Below are positions 1 through 11,050 of a stretch of 64,000 nt of DNA, one piece after another. A program made the position numbers and the translations under genes. Positions within the stretch are counted from its first letter, which is position 1. Each line of letters opens with the position of its first letter. The stretch is from Hypoxylon rubiginosum (taxonomy: Eukaryota > Ascomycota > Sordariomycetes > Xylariales > Hypoxylaceae): the NCBI GenBank assembly GCA_902806565.1, contig CADCXA010000068.1:62001-126000 (forward strand). The letters are read 5' to 3'. The notes beneath the pieces were generated by a model. It was not told the origin of the DNA, searched no databases, and worked only from the letters and a program-made list of their open reading frames with translations.

Positions 1-745
1 TTTACTTATGATAGTCTTCACGCTATCCCAGTCATCTCTCGCAGCGTGAGGTTTCGCGATGCAGTACCGTAGCCTAACGCATAATAGTTGGGGCTGCATC
101 CAAGACTCTCGTCCGCGATTCAACTCTCAGAAATGAAGTCGTGCGGCCGATCGAGGCATTTTGTGTTACGGAAGAGGGTGAAGTACGGCACGAGCACCCA
201 AATGCCGACGTGGGTGTCCTCGTCTATAACCATGATGCCAATCTTATCGACCACACAAGGGATGCTGGAGGCTTGCGCTGAACACAAATTATATCATCAA
301 ATTACCGTCGATAAGCTTTTCACACATCTGTGCTATTTCCACGCCCGAGCGACAGGAAAGCCTATAGGTCTCGCTATAGCAGCAGCAACTATATTATATG
401 CAGTAAGTTAGAGAAGTTAGGAGGTATGTGATGTTCAACGGGCATCATGAGGTAAGCGGATTGTAGGAATGATGTTGAGCGTACCGATGTAGGTAATTGG
501 CGAAAAACGACCCATCCAAGAAAATTAGCCGTTAACTTGCGAGAATGGCGCGGTAAATCTCTTCCTGGGTAGTATCAATACAGTATGGTATCTAATAGAT
601 ACTGAGATACTACTGTACGCAATGCCAAGCTGTTATCGGCTAAGACCTATCGACAGCTAACCGTCGATCACTATAGTTAAGAGCAGGGCACAAACATCTA
701 CTACTCAACATAATACCAGTAGCCGCGTATCATTACATCGTCAAC
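1..745. other. Upstream intergenic sequence, no gene seen
   Basis: I see no supportable gene. The only open frame of note (88-411, plus) has no recognisable domain and no GC3 bias. The last 60 bases presumably hold the promoter and leader of the cupin gene that starts at 746. No clear TATA box was found. Confidence 0.5.
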
Positions 746-1426
746 ATGGTTGAAATTAAGAAATACCATCTTCCGCCCACTCACCTCATTCCCAATTCCC
801 CGCAACCTCTGCTCCACTACAAGGGACTCCTGTCTGAGCCTTCCAAGCGCCGACCCGAAGACATTCACGACACGCTCGACGGCAACGGCTGGGAGACGCA
901 GTGTATATTCCGGTACGGTCCGACGCAGCAGTCGCACTACCACTCCCGGATCCACGAGGCCATGGTCGTGCTCTCGGGCGCGGCCGTGATCCGCTTCGGC
1001 GTGGCGGACACGGACCCCGACCCGGACAAGAGCGCGTGGGGCGGGGCGCGGGAAGAGGGCGGGGTCGAGATCACGGCGGCGGCGGGCGACGTCTTCGTGA
1101 TCCCGGCCGGCGTGGCGCACAAGACGCACGACGCGACCCCGAGCGCCGCCTTCAGCCTGTTGACGCCGGGCGAGGGGCGCGGGATCCCCGCGCCGGACGT
1201 GCGGGAGGCGCTGGCCGGCGTGCGGCTCTCGGGGTTCACGATGATGGGCGCGTACCCGAAGGGCTGCGGCAGCTGGGACTTCTCGGTCGGAGGAGACGAC
1301 GTGGGTAATTTCGAGGCGTCGTGGAATGTTCCGAGGCCGGAGAAAGACCCCTTCCTTGGCGATTCGTCAGACGGTATTGTCGGCCAGTGGACAGGATCTG
1401 CTCGGCCGAAAGGGAGAACTCCCTAA
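746..1426 (+). CDS. Cupin-domain protein (YjlB-like), 226 aa
   Basis: This is an intronless single-domain cupin. Cupin motif 1 lies around residues 62-83 (SHYHSRIHEAMVVLSG) with three histidines and a glutamate placed as metal ligands. Motif 2 lies around residues 113-125 (GDVFVIPAGVAHKT) and supplies a further histidine. The second half (TMMGAYPKGCGSWDF) resembles the conserved tail of fungal and bacterial YjlB-type proteins, which are small metal-binding beta-barrels of unsettled substrate. The start ATG at 746 has a good context (AACATGG) and gives the usual family length. The gene is very GC-rich at third codon positions and sits between AT-rich stretches, which marks it as a genuine coding island. 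No signal peptide is visible, so it is probably cytosolic. The enzymatic role cannot be assigned from sequence. Confidence 0.85.
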   Translation: MVEIKKYHLPPTHLIPNSPQPLLHYKGLLSEPSKRRPEDIHDTLDGNGWETQCIFRYGPTQQSHYHSRIHEAMVVLSGAAVIRFGVADTDPDPDKSAWGGAREEGGVEITAAAGDVFVIPAGVAHKTHDATPSAAFSLLTPGEGRGIPAPDVREALAGVRLSGFTMMGAYPKGCGSWDFSVGGDDVGNFEASWNVPRPEKDPFLGDSSDGIVGQWTGSARPKGRTP

Positions 1427-4400
1427 ACGTGGCTCTAAAAGTTGGCCATGCGTTTTTGTTGCGTAAAGGTAAAGGTACGAAGGTTCGGGGTCGGAAGTTT
1501 CGTACATCAGGACTACCTCTTTCAGTGGTACAGTGCTATTTAGGTTCATATACAGCATTACTCATTGCTAAGATATCAAAAAGATTAGTGACCTCCCCGC
1601 TAGAATCTAGGTAGCTATCCGCTATACCTAGATGGCATTAAGCTCCCTACCTACCTAGGTAGATAACTAGATAATACAGTGTGGGCATTTGCTGTGTACA
1701 CCGTGCTGCTTAGTACCGAAATGTAAGAATCCTAGAATTCCTTTATATCTTAGGAGGCAAGTTACGTAGGTAGGCTACAGCCTTTATTCCAAGCATCGGG
1801 TTTCGCTTGAAATCTAGGTATTTTAAAGCCGAGTTCATAATTAATTTCCATGTGTTAAGAAGCACAAATTAAAGGGGCTATTCTCCTCATTCTTGGGCCA
1901 CCCTCAAACGAAGCTATTCAAAATCAATTGGCCAATCAGATATTGGTTCTCTCTTTTGGACTAGCGTTAGACGACTAGCTGCCGCCAGTCTTGGTCTCGT
2001 ATCGCACCGACGATACGACATTCTGCTCGAGCCCTGCGCTGCTAGGCATTCTGCTTCTCAAAGCTGCAAGTACTAGTCGAAAGGGATAAGCAAGTCTAAG
2101 CGGCGGATCATTCGTTCGCATATTATAATAGGCAAGAATGCCTGCGGGTAGACCACGGAAATCGACAAGAAGACAGACAGCCGTTGTTCGTTTCGAACAC
2201 GCCCTAGAATTAGGTTGCTCAAAACCGCGACAGCCTCTGTGGAACGACCTGTGAGCATCGTTACTTATCAGGTACCTATTGCCCCTAGATTTCCACTCCA
2301 CATTGGCTATATCAGTATCTTACGTCGATTTCTTCGAGCACAAGCCCGGAATATCCTCCAAGACATCTCAACGGCATATGCCTTGGTCAACCTGAAGTTA
2401 TCAGACCTCCAATCCGTTTCATATAGTGCCATAGCGGCTGTGATAAGCCTCGCTATCTACCAGCAGATACATCTTCAGCACGATACTGGACTGATAGATA
2501 CACCTCAGTAGGCTCTGTCGAATGATTCAGCTTCCGGGGGAATATCCCGACTGATGAAAGAGACTTGTTTATTGGCGCTGAAGGTATTGAGGTACGTGCG
2601 TGCGATTGCTTTCAAACTTTCAAGCTTTTATTGGGGAAGTTTTCGTTTCCAAGGTGAAGACTTACGATTGCTAGACTCGACGTCGAGTTGGCGTTGTAAA
2701 GTCGCACATGCGGCTCTGATGACTTACCGTGATTCAAGACTATTACGAGACCCTTAAAGGTTAATGACATTCTGCGTAACGACCTTTTTTCAATTTCATT
2801 TTTAACACAGAAAAATTTATTTATTTTTAATATGAGACGCCCGCATAATAGTAACTAAGACGTTAAGAAACACCAGGAATCCCAAGGAGTGGCACCATAC
2901 AATGCCTCATGATGACAATGTAACGGTTTCATTGAGCGGTAGCCTATGTTATATACTGACAGACGAGTAACAGGAGCGCATGGCTATACAGAAAGGTTAA
3001 TGGTCTATCATTAATAATATCAATGACTACAGATAAGGAGAAATATAATGGTGAGTTCATGCCAAGCGAAGCTGAGCCAACGCCCTAGAACATTTGACGT
3101 GAGGTCCTAGTTGTATTAGGGAGGAGGGATGAAATAGAGAAACGCAGAGCCAACCGGCCGTGGAGCATCATAAGGCTGCCTTGTTATTATGAACTATTTA
3201 AATTAGTTACACGAACCGTTGTCCGTTATTCTAATGATCAACTTTCCTTCGTTTTGTGATTCGACCTTTTTTTCTTCACCTATCCTTCTTGAGGCTGATT
3301 CCAGTATATTCTACTCTTCCTTTATGATAACTTCACGCATAGCTGCTAACCTAAGCTCTTGATAACCCATGGCAATAAACTCTGGATTTAAATAATAATC
3401 ATATACATTTCTGGGTTAACACTCACAGGTTATCCGCCAATATATTATGTTGTACAGTTGTTGTTACTGGCCTATGTTAAACCCTTACTTAAAAAGGTTA
3501 CCTACCTAGGTACGTACTCCCAGTTCGGGTTCTTCTAATTTCTTTCTGTAAACAATAAACCATATCTTGGTCTTGGTAATATCTATATTCCAATATGCAC
3601 CCAAAAAGGGACAAGACTTAAAAGACAGTTTCAATAATTGTTTGTTTATGGTGCCCAAATAGCCTATGCCGCAGCAGCTTAAACTACCTCATAAATAAGC
3701 ACCAAGGAAAACTACTAAGGGCAATGTTTAAGCAACGCATGTTGTGCTTAGATGTGAAATGTTAAAGTGCGCATTAGGTACCCGTGTGAGACTTACCATC
3801 AACAAGCAAGCCCTGGAAAACGAGGCTATCTACCCTTCTGGAGAATATCCTGATAACAGGTATTGCGTAAGGGCCTGGGTACTTGGGTAATAAGCACAGA
3901 GGCGCCAGATCAAACCGAAGGCATTATATGGGGGGAGGGAGTACCTATCGCCCCAGGAGACGGGTCGCCCTTTAATCTAATCCAGTACCGTACTTTGGTA
4001 CCGTATAAGAGGCACACGTGATACTCATGTGCGTCAGTTAACGTTAGCTCTTGAGAGATCTCGAGAGCTCACGCATGTCTCGTGACTAAAAGGGCCTATA
4101 TAATAAATAGAGGCGTACAGAAAATGGTCCAGCAAAAGAGATCAAATGAGGCTGAGGTTACAGGACACACTGAAGAGTAATGATTCACAATAGATAAATC
4201 TACGGGTAGAGCCCAACTAGTAACATGAGTGTTAAGAAATCAATAGTAAAGCAGAGAACAACGAACGAATAGACTACCCTACTACTAAAGGCTGTCTCAC
4301 TCCATTATCCCCTCCACTCCACCTTGAAGTCATTGTACGAGACATTCTAGCATTAACCTGCTCATTGGACTTGAAAATTGATCACGGAACGGCACCGTCA

Positions 4401-6438
4401 TTTGGTTTCATTGCCTAGACGTTGGTCCATAAGTTCAGAAGCTATCAACGGCTGTTTCCGGAACCAACGACTGAGACAATCCGCACAGCTTCAGACCTAT
4501 ATCAATCTTTATCTCCAATTAATTATCTGGCTAGCTGATGTTCCATAGTGCTCTGTGGTGTTCCGCAGTATTCGGCATTGTGTCGCAGCGTTCTGCTGCA
4601 GGTCGTTCGTACGTAAAATACTCAGTATTTCATACCTTATACTGCTCTTAACCTTCAATATTTCGTCTGTCTATTCTAAATAACACTACCTGTATGTTTT
4701 AAACTTGCTATACTCTTGGACTCTAGGATATCAGTGTGTATTTATTGTTTGTTATTCTACTTGGACACAAGTACAGCAAGCAAATGTCTGTATGGTCACG
4801 CATCAAGCTTAAACAATACAACGGGCCACCTACCTAGGTAGCTTTAATGTAAAGGTTTCTTTACTAGATCCCTATATCCTAAGCTGTAGGTACTAAAGCG
4901 AGGGGTGAGACCAGGTAGCTTGCAGTGGCAGGAAGCCAGGCCGCCGAGGCGATCAACAGGTAGTCACTTCATACCTACAGTCCCCCCTCCCCTAACAGTT
5001 TTGATGTCATAATCCCATCGCCCCTCCGATCTCCCTTGTGCCCTAGTGCGAACTATTATATACTGCTTACCAAGGTACCTATATGTACATATATAATTGC
5101 CTAGGAGGTACCCAAAAAAGCAAAAGACAGAATGGATCAAGCCCTGGAGGTAAGCCTAACTACCCAGGTAGACCCTATATGATCCCTCTATGGTGCTCCT
5201 ATTATTTAAATCAGCAGATGTACACTACAAGAGAAAAAATCTTCAAGTACACCTCCCTTCCCTCTACCTTCTTTCCTAACCGCGTCCCAGTTACAACAAC
5301 AAGGTAGGATAATTTGAAGGCAACTAGTGGACGCATCCACTCGCGTCCATGCCTACTTCTTTTCGAACACTTCCACCATCAAAGACTTTTCCCTTCTACC
5401 TCTCTTCATCCCCATCTTCACAATAGCAACAATATCCATTCCACATCTTCGGATCATGTACTCAACATCTTACTTTAAGTAGGCAAACTCGCCTGCAACA
5501 GTCTATCCTAGCCATTCGACGGAACTGCTACAACAGTAGCATACCTACTAATTCATACTTGCACACACCAGCCTTTAAGGCACAGCCTTCTAGAAGAGTA
5601 TGGCTTCTCTTCATCCTGCCCTACCTTCAAAGCTTGATGAACACCCTCTGTCTATAACAATCAACATTTGACTTAGGTCATGTTGGAACCCATTCGCAGA
5701 GATTGATCGCAACATAGGCTACTTGCATCTATGCTGCTGCAGGCCATACTACATTGCGCACCCCATACACACTGCACTACACACCGCACTACACGCCACA
5801 CAACATGCATTACTTCCCGATGTATCGGCTGGCAACCCTTCGCCTAGTCCGAGGAAAATGACTCTAACATTCATACTTCTTGAGTGACATTCTCGCCTCC
5901 TACGATAGGCTCGTACAAAATGATGGGGGAGAGAGATCAACCGATATGTATTTGTGTCTCCTGGTAGGACCGAATTGCCTCAAGCCCCTTCTGGCTCTTT
6001 ACGACAGCGCAGGCGCAGGTCGCAGCCTCTCAGAGGTTGGCGTATATCAAGATACGACACCAACTAATTGCTAACTAAGTCGGTAAGTTCAAGCCTAGAT
6101 CCTTATCCTACTCATTTCATTACCCTGAGAGTTATGACTCCAAAGACGATAAACAGAACGAGCTCACGGACCTGGCCAAGCTAATTTGGGAACAAGGAGA
6201 TCTCGTAGCCTCCCTACAAAAGCGTCTTTCGAGGCGAAGTACTATATCAATTTGACTAGCCCAAGAACGAGTCTTTAGAGTCTGCGGACCGGTAGTGCAA
6301 GTAAGTGTTTCTTCATAGTGCCCTATATTAAACGTATACTAACCAGATAGTTTAACAGGTACCTAGGTAAACCAACGCGTTGTTATAGCTCGCCTATCCA
6401 ACCTATTCCAACCTATTCAAACATATCCGACCTAAACG
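1427..6438. other. Five-kilobase gene-free AT-rich stretch
   Basis: There is no reading frame with coding character on either strand. The sequence is AT-rich with many stops. It carries palindromic TACCTAGGTA cores at 1651-1662, 3503-3512, 4830-4841 and 6360-6369, plus short pyrimidine tracts. No transposase, reverse transcriptase, terminal repeat pair or RNA gene was recognised. Confidence 0.55.
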
Positions 6439-6894
6439 ATGTACCTCGAAGACCCGGTAGTGCCTACCCTAGCTCACAAAAGGGGCGCCGAGGCCGGCAA
6501 AAGAAAGCCGAGAGATGACTTTGACAGAACCGAAGATGGCCCTGGTAAAAAAACAGGGTCTTCTCCCTCCTCGTAAGTTGTATCGTTTTCCTTTCCAACT
6601 ACATGTAATCAACTCTGTTGGAAACTCGGCCACCTCTCTCTCTTAGATTTTTCATATGTATCATTTTTAACTGACAAGGTACTAACATAAAGTAGATCTT
6701 CCGCTACCACGAAGGACAACGATACTACCATCCCCGCAGAGCAGGCCCTAACTCTCAAAGACAAGATCAGCAAGGTTCGGCCCGTTCTCTGGATCTCGAT
6801 GCAAGAGGATTGGAATGCCCTCTTCCAGATTGAGAACGTGGGCCTTCGTTTGGAGGGCTTGGTCTGCCCATGTAGGCTGATGGTGCAACAATAG
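6439..6894 (+). pseudogene. Two-exon coding fragment, unrecognised
   Basis: ATG 6439 opens a lysine/arginine-rich frame that runs to 6572, followed by a strong donor GTAAGT at 6573. A branch-like ACTAAC and the acceptor TAG at 6695 re-enter an open frame at 6696 that stops at 6892-6894. The joined product would be about 110 aa, with KKTGSSPSSSSATTKDND across the junction and LWISMQEDWNALFQIENVGL near the end. The splice signals and balanced composition suggest this was once real coding DNA. A further open stretch follows at about 6953-7242, but a stop at the approach to it and no clean acceptor prevent joining. It is most likely a decayed or truncated gene. I recognise no family. Confidence 0.35.
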
Positions 6895-6952
6895 CAGTGA
6901 AGCGCAGCAGATTGACTAATTCTGCGGGCGCTAATATAATCCTCGGATCAAA

Positions 6953-7242
6953 ATGGCCTGATTATTGCCAACACTGATCTTGATTACGCTGATAAACAAC
7001 TCGAAGTGGCTTGGAACGCCAAAAACATGAACACCAAGCTCAAGACGAGTTCACAAAAGCGTAGTTTCGCTGGGGCTGACCAAAGCCCCTTCCACTATGA
7101 CGCCAAAAAGGAACTCGACAAAGTTTCAGGGCTGGATTACTGGAAAAAGGTGCACCGAGTGTCTCCAGCAAGACCCTGGACTCAGCAACAGCGAGCGTGG
7201 GAGTTGGACTTAGCAATAGTGAGCGTAGGAGGAGTTGGTTAA
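6953..7242 (+). pseudogene. Open coding remnant, unrecognised
   Basis: A stop-free stretch encodes a hydrophilic, protein-like segment (IIANTDLDYADKQLEVAWN, then KKELDKVSGLDYWKKVHRV) and ends at a stop at 7240-7242. It lies about 60 bp downstream of the two-exon fragment on the same strand and may be its broken continuation. No ATG opens it at the 5' side; the first internal ATG is well inside. I recognise no domain, and the call rests only on its composition and continuity. Confidence 0.25.
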
Positions 7243-8039
7243 ATTAAACCAACGTCAGCAACCAAGTGTACTCCCACTAACGGTACCCTACATTATCTCA
7301 ACCTACACCATTCTAACTTCCCTTTTCACCGTTTATGTCTTTACAAGACATCTATCTACACACACTAGGAGAAGACTATCAAACCTAGCATCCTCCCACA
7401 CAATACAAAGGATGTGTGTCACCTCTATCCACTTCCTTTTTTGTACTCTTCCTCCAAGAGTGAAAACACTACCCACTATCGGCTATCTTTACTCCTTAAA
7501 ATACCATGGGCAGCAAACCTCGACCCAGTTGCACATTGCAAAAGGTGCAACAAGAACAGGGGTCGGGGTTCGCTGCCCATGTATGCAAACCGGAGAGCTG
7601 AGAGCTCGCTTGACCACGTCAACTAAAATACCATAACTAACTACTCCAACTACTGGACCAATTGAGCCTCGACGCACCATATCCCTCAGAGGCACCAAAA
7701 CGAGCTTCCAACTAGCTTGGAATCGAACACGCCAACGTCCAACCAACATGTCTGAGAGACTACTCGAAGCAGTCAAACGCGTGCCCAAGGCTCCTAATAA
7801 AGTACCACGCCTTCGCAAGAAAATCATCGCATGCACAGCTCCCATCGATATACTTGACGACGCCACAGCAACACCTTCTGATGGTATAGACCTTCACAAT
7901 GTCAACCCATCAGAGACACCTAGGAGGTGCCGCTGAGGACAACAACTTAGATGAAATGCTAAGAATCGACTATGAGAAGCAGCCCTCATGGCAATCGTCA
8001 TGCAGACTTACAGCATGACAGGACAGCCGTGAGGGTTAG
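7243..8039. other. Decayed sequence between relics
   Basis: Several short overlapping open frames occur on both strands (for example 7489-7866 minus), but none has recognisable domains or consistent codon bias. The stretch sits inside the relic island and is best treated as degraded sequence. Confidence 0.35.
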
Positions 8040-8222
8040 CAGCTCACACGAGACGAATGGATCGAAGATGAAGACAGCCGTCTTCCTCGGGTTGCTTACT
8101 TTGACTTACAGTCACACGCCCGCAATCAGTTTCGATGGGTTTGGAGAGCTCTAACTCCGATCTCAAGAGACACTCTAGAACTAAAAGGGCTTCTTGGACC
8201 CTTCTACCGTGGCTTCTCCTAA
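8040..8222 (+). pseudogene. 60-codon coding remnant, unrecognised
   Basis: This stop-to-stop open segment looks like real protein (LTRDEWIEDEDSRLPRVAYF, then ARNQFRWVWRALTP), with dense aromatic and charged residues, and ends at TAA 8220-8222. The preceding in-frame sequence (EDNNLDEMLRIDYEKQPSW) is also protein-like but is closed by stops. No family was recognised. Together with neighbouring fragments it indicates a fragmented larger gene or mobile-element ORF. Confidence 0.25.
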
Positions 8223-8629
8223 GGAGACTCCCTTGAAGCGAACCCCGCCTAAACAGCCAAGTTGATAAACCCCCTTTTCAACCCAACCATCAGGATGATC
8301 ATAAAGATCAAACCCCAGACCAGCTTCTAGGAGGAGGCCAGAGGTGTCGCCCAAAGCACTGTAGCTGCAAACAGCTCAAAATTCCACTGCAGCACGGCCG
8401 CTTGATGGTTATGCAAGGGGCCGCTATTCAAAAGTACTACATCGTTTGTGCCTATATATTACAACAGCGTCAACCCCAACTCCGACTGGCCATGATGGCT
8501 ACCTTCCTCTAGGGGCCCCGAGTTGCCCCACTGAATGGCGCCTTGCCTTACTTCAAGGCACATCAAGGCAGCCTGTACACACGTGGTTTTATACCCTTTG
8601 CGATATTAATCGACTGTGAAGTTGATATT

Positions 8630-8672
8630 CGAGACAACTTCTCGAGCCAAGTAATCATCACGTCCATGTAAG
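8630..8672 (+). repeat. 43-bp direct repeat, copy 1
   Basis: This matches 10881-10923 at 39 of 43 positions. It encodes the same peptide end, FSSQVIITSM, followed at once by GTAAG, which looks like a splice donor. Both copies therefore appear to be the 3' end of the same ancestral exon. The flanking frame upstream (FAILIDCEVDIRDN) is open in this copy. Confidence 0.5.
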
Positions 8673-8779
8673 ACAACGACTCTCGGTATAAACCCTACAC
8701 CATCCAGAGCACAAGCACTGGTGCACTGTGGTTACACTCAGATCTCACACTTCTCGAACGTAACACCACGGGGAACTAA

Positions 8780-9388
8780 GCTCCTAAAAGGAGGCACCTA
8801 CTCCACAGGTGCGTCCAGAACGAGATCTACAAGGAAGATCCAAAGAAGGATTGGCCAATACTTACTAAGGCTGAGGAATTCATCGAAAAGATGATGTTGT
8901 TGTTGTTACAAATTGCTAAAATGCCGAGTTACGAGCGTCTCGCTAACTTTGGTAACGACTCTAAGCGGTTTTTATTAACTATTGTTACTGAAGTGAACGT
9001 TGCGCCTCCGCGACCACTCACGCCCTGCCCGGCGGCCATTCTCAGAGGCGAGGTGTCCAACCCCCTCTACGCATGGCGTGGGCTGCGTGGGCGCAGATCA
9101 CTTGGGGATAAAGATGACAGTACGCGTACATCGATGCCTCCCTCCACGGGATCTTCAATTCTCCTTCCGCCCCCTGGCACTGAGAAAGGCCCTCGTAACA
9201 ATGTCCCCAATCGTGCTCTACCAACTCATGCATACCCTGCGGCACGGCTTGATACCACTTATGCCACCCTAGGCATGACAGCACTCGAGCTGCTCGTCCA
9301 CGAACTGCATGGGATGCTTTCAGACAACGCATCGCATAAGTCGATCATATTTTCCCAGTTCACTACAATGCTTCAACTTATCGAGTGA
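8780..9388 (+). pseudogene. Chimeric ORF ending in SNF2-helicase motif
   Basis: A 200-codon frame opens just after a stop at 8777-8779 and ends at TGA 9386-9388. The first 70 residues (QNEIYKEDPKKDWPILTKAE, then PSYERLANFGNDSKRFLL) are coding-like but unrecognised. The middle is proline/arginine-rich. The last 20 residues contain HKSIIFSQFTTMLQLIE, a close match to the start of the helicase C-terminal lobe of Rad5/Rad16-type SNF2 proteins (consensus KSIVFSQFTSMLDLIE). The remaining helicase motifs do not follow. Residues before the motif are encoded by one arm of an 85-bp inverted repeat (9214-9298), so the helicase scrap may have been joined by rearrangement. It is not a functional helicase. 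Confidence 0.4.
9214..9298 (+). repeat. 85-bp inverted repeat, left arm
   Basis: The reverse complement of this arm matches 9721-9805 at 82 of 85 positions with no gaps. The arms enclose 422 bp. Two of the three differences are transitions, one of them TG versus TA, as expected for repeat-induced C-to-T mutation. Confidence 0.85.
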
Positions 9389-9720
9389 CGTCTCAACTCT
9401 CCGACTAGCTCTGGGTCCCCTGGATCGACATATTCGGGTCCTCTACGACCGATATAAGCTTATTAAAGCCATTCGATCAGAACTATCTTATGCCGATAGT
9501 CGAATCCCATGGGCTAGTCGGAGGGAAGTTGTTGGATTCCCAGGAGGAAATGAACGGACGCAGCCCGCCTTAATGCTGGTCCGGTGATGCCTCAAGTTTC
9601 TACCGTAGGGGCCTCTAGGAAAGAGCTATAATGTTTGATGTGGAGATGATCATCGAGGATAAGGCGAAGGGGGGCTATCCTTAAGGGTGTTTACCAGGCA
9701 AGCTCAAGCGGAATAATCAT

Positions 9721-9805
9721 GACGAGCAGCTCGAGTGCTATCATGCCTAGGGTGGCATAAGTGGTATCAAGCCGTGCCGCGGGGTATGCATGAGTTGGTA
9801 TAGCA
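9721..9805 (-). repeat. 85-bp inverted repeat, right arm
   Basis: This is the partner of 9214-9298 in inverted orientation. Its inner edge faces the SNF2 motif remnant. Its outer edge abuts the FunK1-like remnant almost immediately, so both recognisable gene scraps sit directly beside the arms. Confidence 0.85.
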
Positions 9806-10035
9806 TTGGGAGATACCCGCGAGAAGTACTCTGCTCTCAGCATGCCCGTCGATTTATTATAGCCTTTACCATCTCTGGTCCTCTAATGAGAATATGGCAA
9901 TTTGATCGACTAGGAGGCATCGCTTCCGACGAGTTCAACATCAACAAAGATGGGCTCCGGTTCGTCACATCAATACTAGGCTTCTTCCAGATGAACGAGA
10001 AGGATCTCCTTCCACTTTCCAAGTCTTTTCATTAA
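9790..10035 (+). pseudogene. FunK1 (fungal-type kinase) fragment
   Basis: The frame encodes IGRYPREVLCSQHARRF, then RIWQFDRLGGIASDEFNI and NKDGLRFVTSILGF. This is the signature of the N-terminal part of FunK1 proteins (fungal-type protein kinase domain; family pattern GRYAREVLxxQxxRRFxxxFTxxGxxMRLWxFDRxGG). Only about 65 residues of a protein that is normally 600-900 aa are present. The upstream FunK1 portion and the downstream kinase lobe are absent from the window, and the frame ends soon after in unrelated sequence. It is a truncated relic. FunK1 genes are multicopy in many mushrooms and ascomycetes and often occur in repeat-rich regions. Confidence 0.6.
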
Positions 10036-10880
10036 GTATATTAACAGAAGCACCGAGAACTACAGACGATGTACAACAAAACGTCAGAAAGAGCTTAGAT
10101 GTCACAATGGCATACACAGGAAAGTAGAAGCAGTTCGAGTCCACCGGCGCATCATTCTCAGCGACCAAGGACAGCCAGCCTTCTAAGCCAGCCCGGTGCC
10201 GTGTAGCAGGTAGATGTTGATAAAGTAACTTGCATCTACCTACTACATGGCATAGAGACATGCGCGGCACTGATAGCAGTCACCTTTATTATCTGCTTAG
10301 CAGAACCACTACGTATGCTACGTCTGTCGCCAAAGGCTGCCGCATATCTAACCAAGGTGTATGGAACTTACGCAACCAACAATAACCGCCCATCGGAGGA
10401 ACTGCCGTCATCAGGTTTCTAACCACTGACGGCGACGATGACATCGTCAACATGCCAGCTCTATCTCAACATTGTCACAAACCGCGTCACTATCTTTCTT
10501 CTATCCCACCTACTACTAACACCAACAAACCCGACGACCCCATGGTTTATAGATGTTGATACGAGCATCAAGATTGGTGACTCGAAGCACAAGCACGGAC
10601 ACGATTGTGCGCGATGTAGGTGCGGCGCCCTATTGAGGTGGTGCTCGCTCCGCCACGACGCAACCCAGCGCAATATGAGATAATACCTCGTAGCAACACC
10701 GTCGCCAAAGTCCTCGATGAGGTCGACGAGGTCAATAGCCTGCACTAAACGCCAGTGCTGACCCTCCTAATACTTTCAGGAGGGGGGTTTCTTAGGCTAT
10801 TGACGTCCATCACCAGTGCACTTACACCGCGATGTCAGGGGTCTAAGGGCACAGATCAGCAAAAGAATGAAGTTGGCGTC
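10036..10880. other. Relic-island spacer, no intact gene
   Basis: The reading frames are short and interrupted. No domain is recognised after the FunK1 scrap. Nothing here supports a functional gene or RNA. Confidence 0.4.
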
Positions 10881-11050
10881 CGCGACCACTTCTCCAGCCA
10901 AGTAATCATCACATCCATGTAAGTTCATTTTGATCCAATTCATCAGATTGGGTGACACTAACAATCAGAATAGCGGTGGTGGTCGAGCTGAGGATAAGAA
11001 GACCGATAAGATGGACCGAAACAAAGCCCATTCCCATACATTGCAACCAG
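10881..11050 (+). pseudogene. Repeat copy 2 with putative intron and exon scrap
   Basis: The 43-bp repeat (10881-10923) ends in the peptide FSSQVIITSM and a GTAAGT donor. About 45 bp downstream, CACTAACAATCAG gives a branch site and acceptor, after which an open frame continues (SGGGRAEDKKTDKMDRNK). The arrangement looks like the end of one exon, a short intron and the start of the next from an unidentified multicopy gene. No start codon or complete frame is present. Confidence 0.3.

Noticed and set aside
701..1129. Minus-strand 142-codon ORF overlapping the cupin gene
   Set aside because: It is antisense to a convincing cupin gene and is open only because of that gene's high GC3. No domain is seen.
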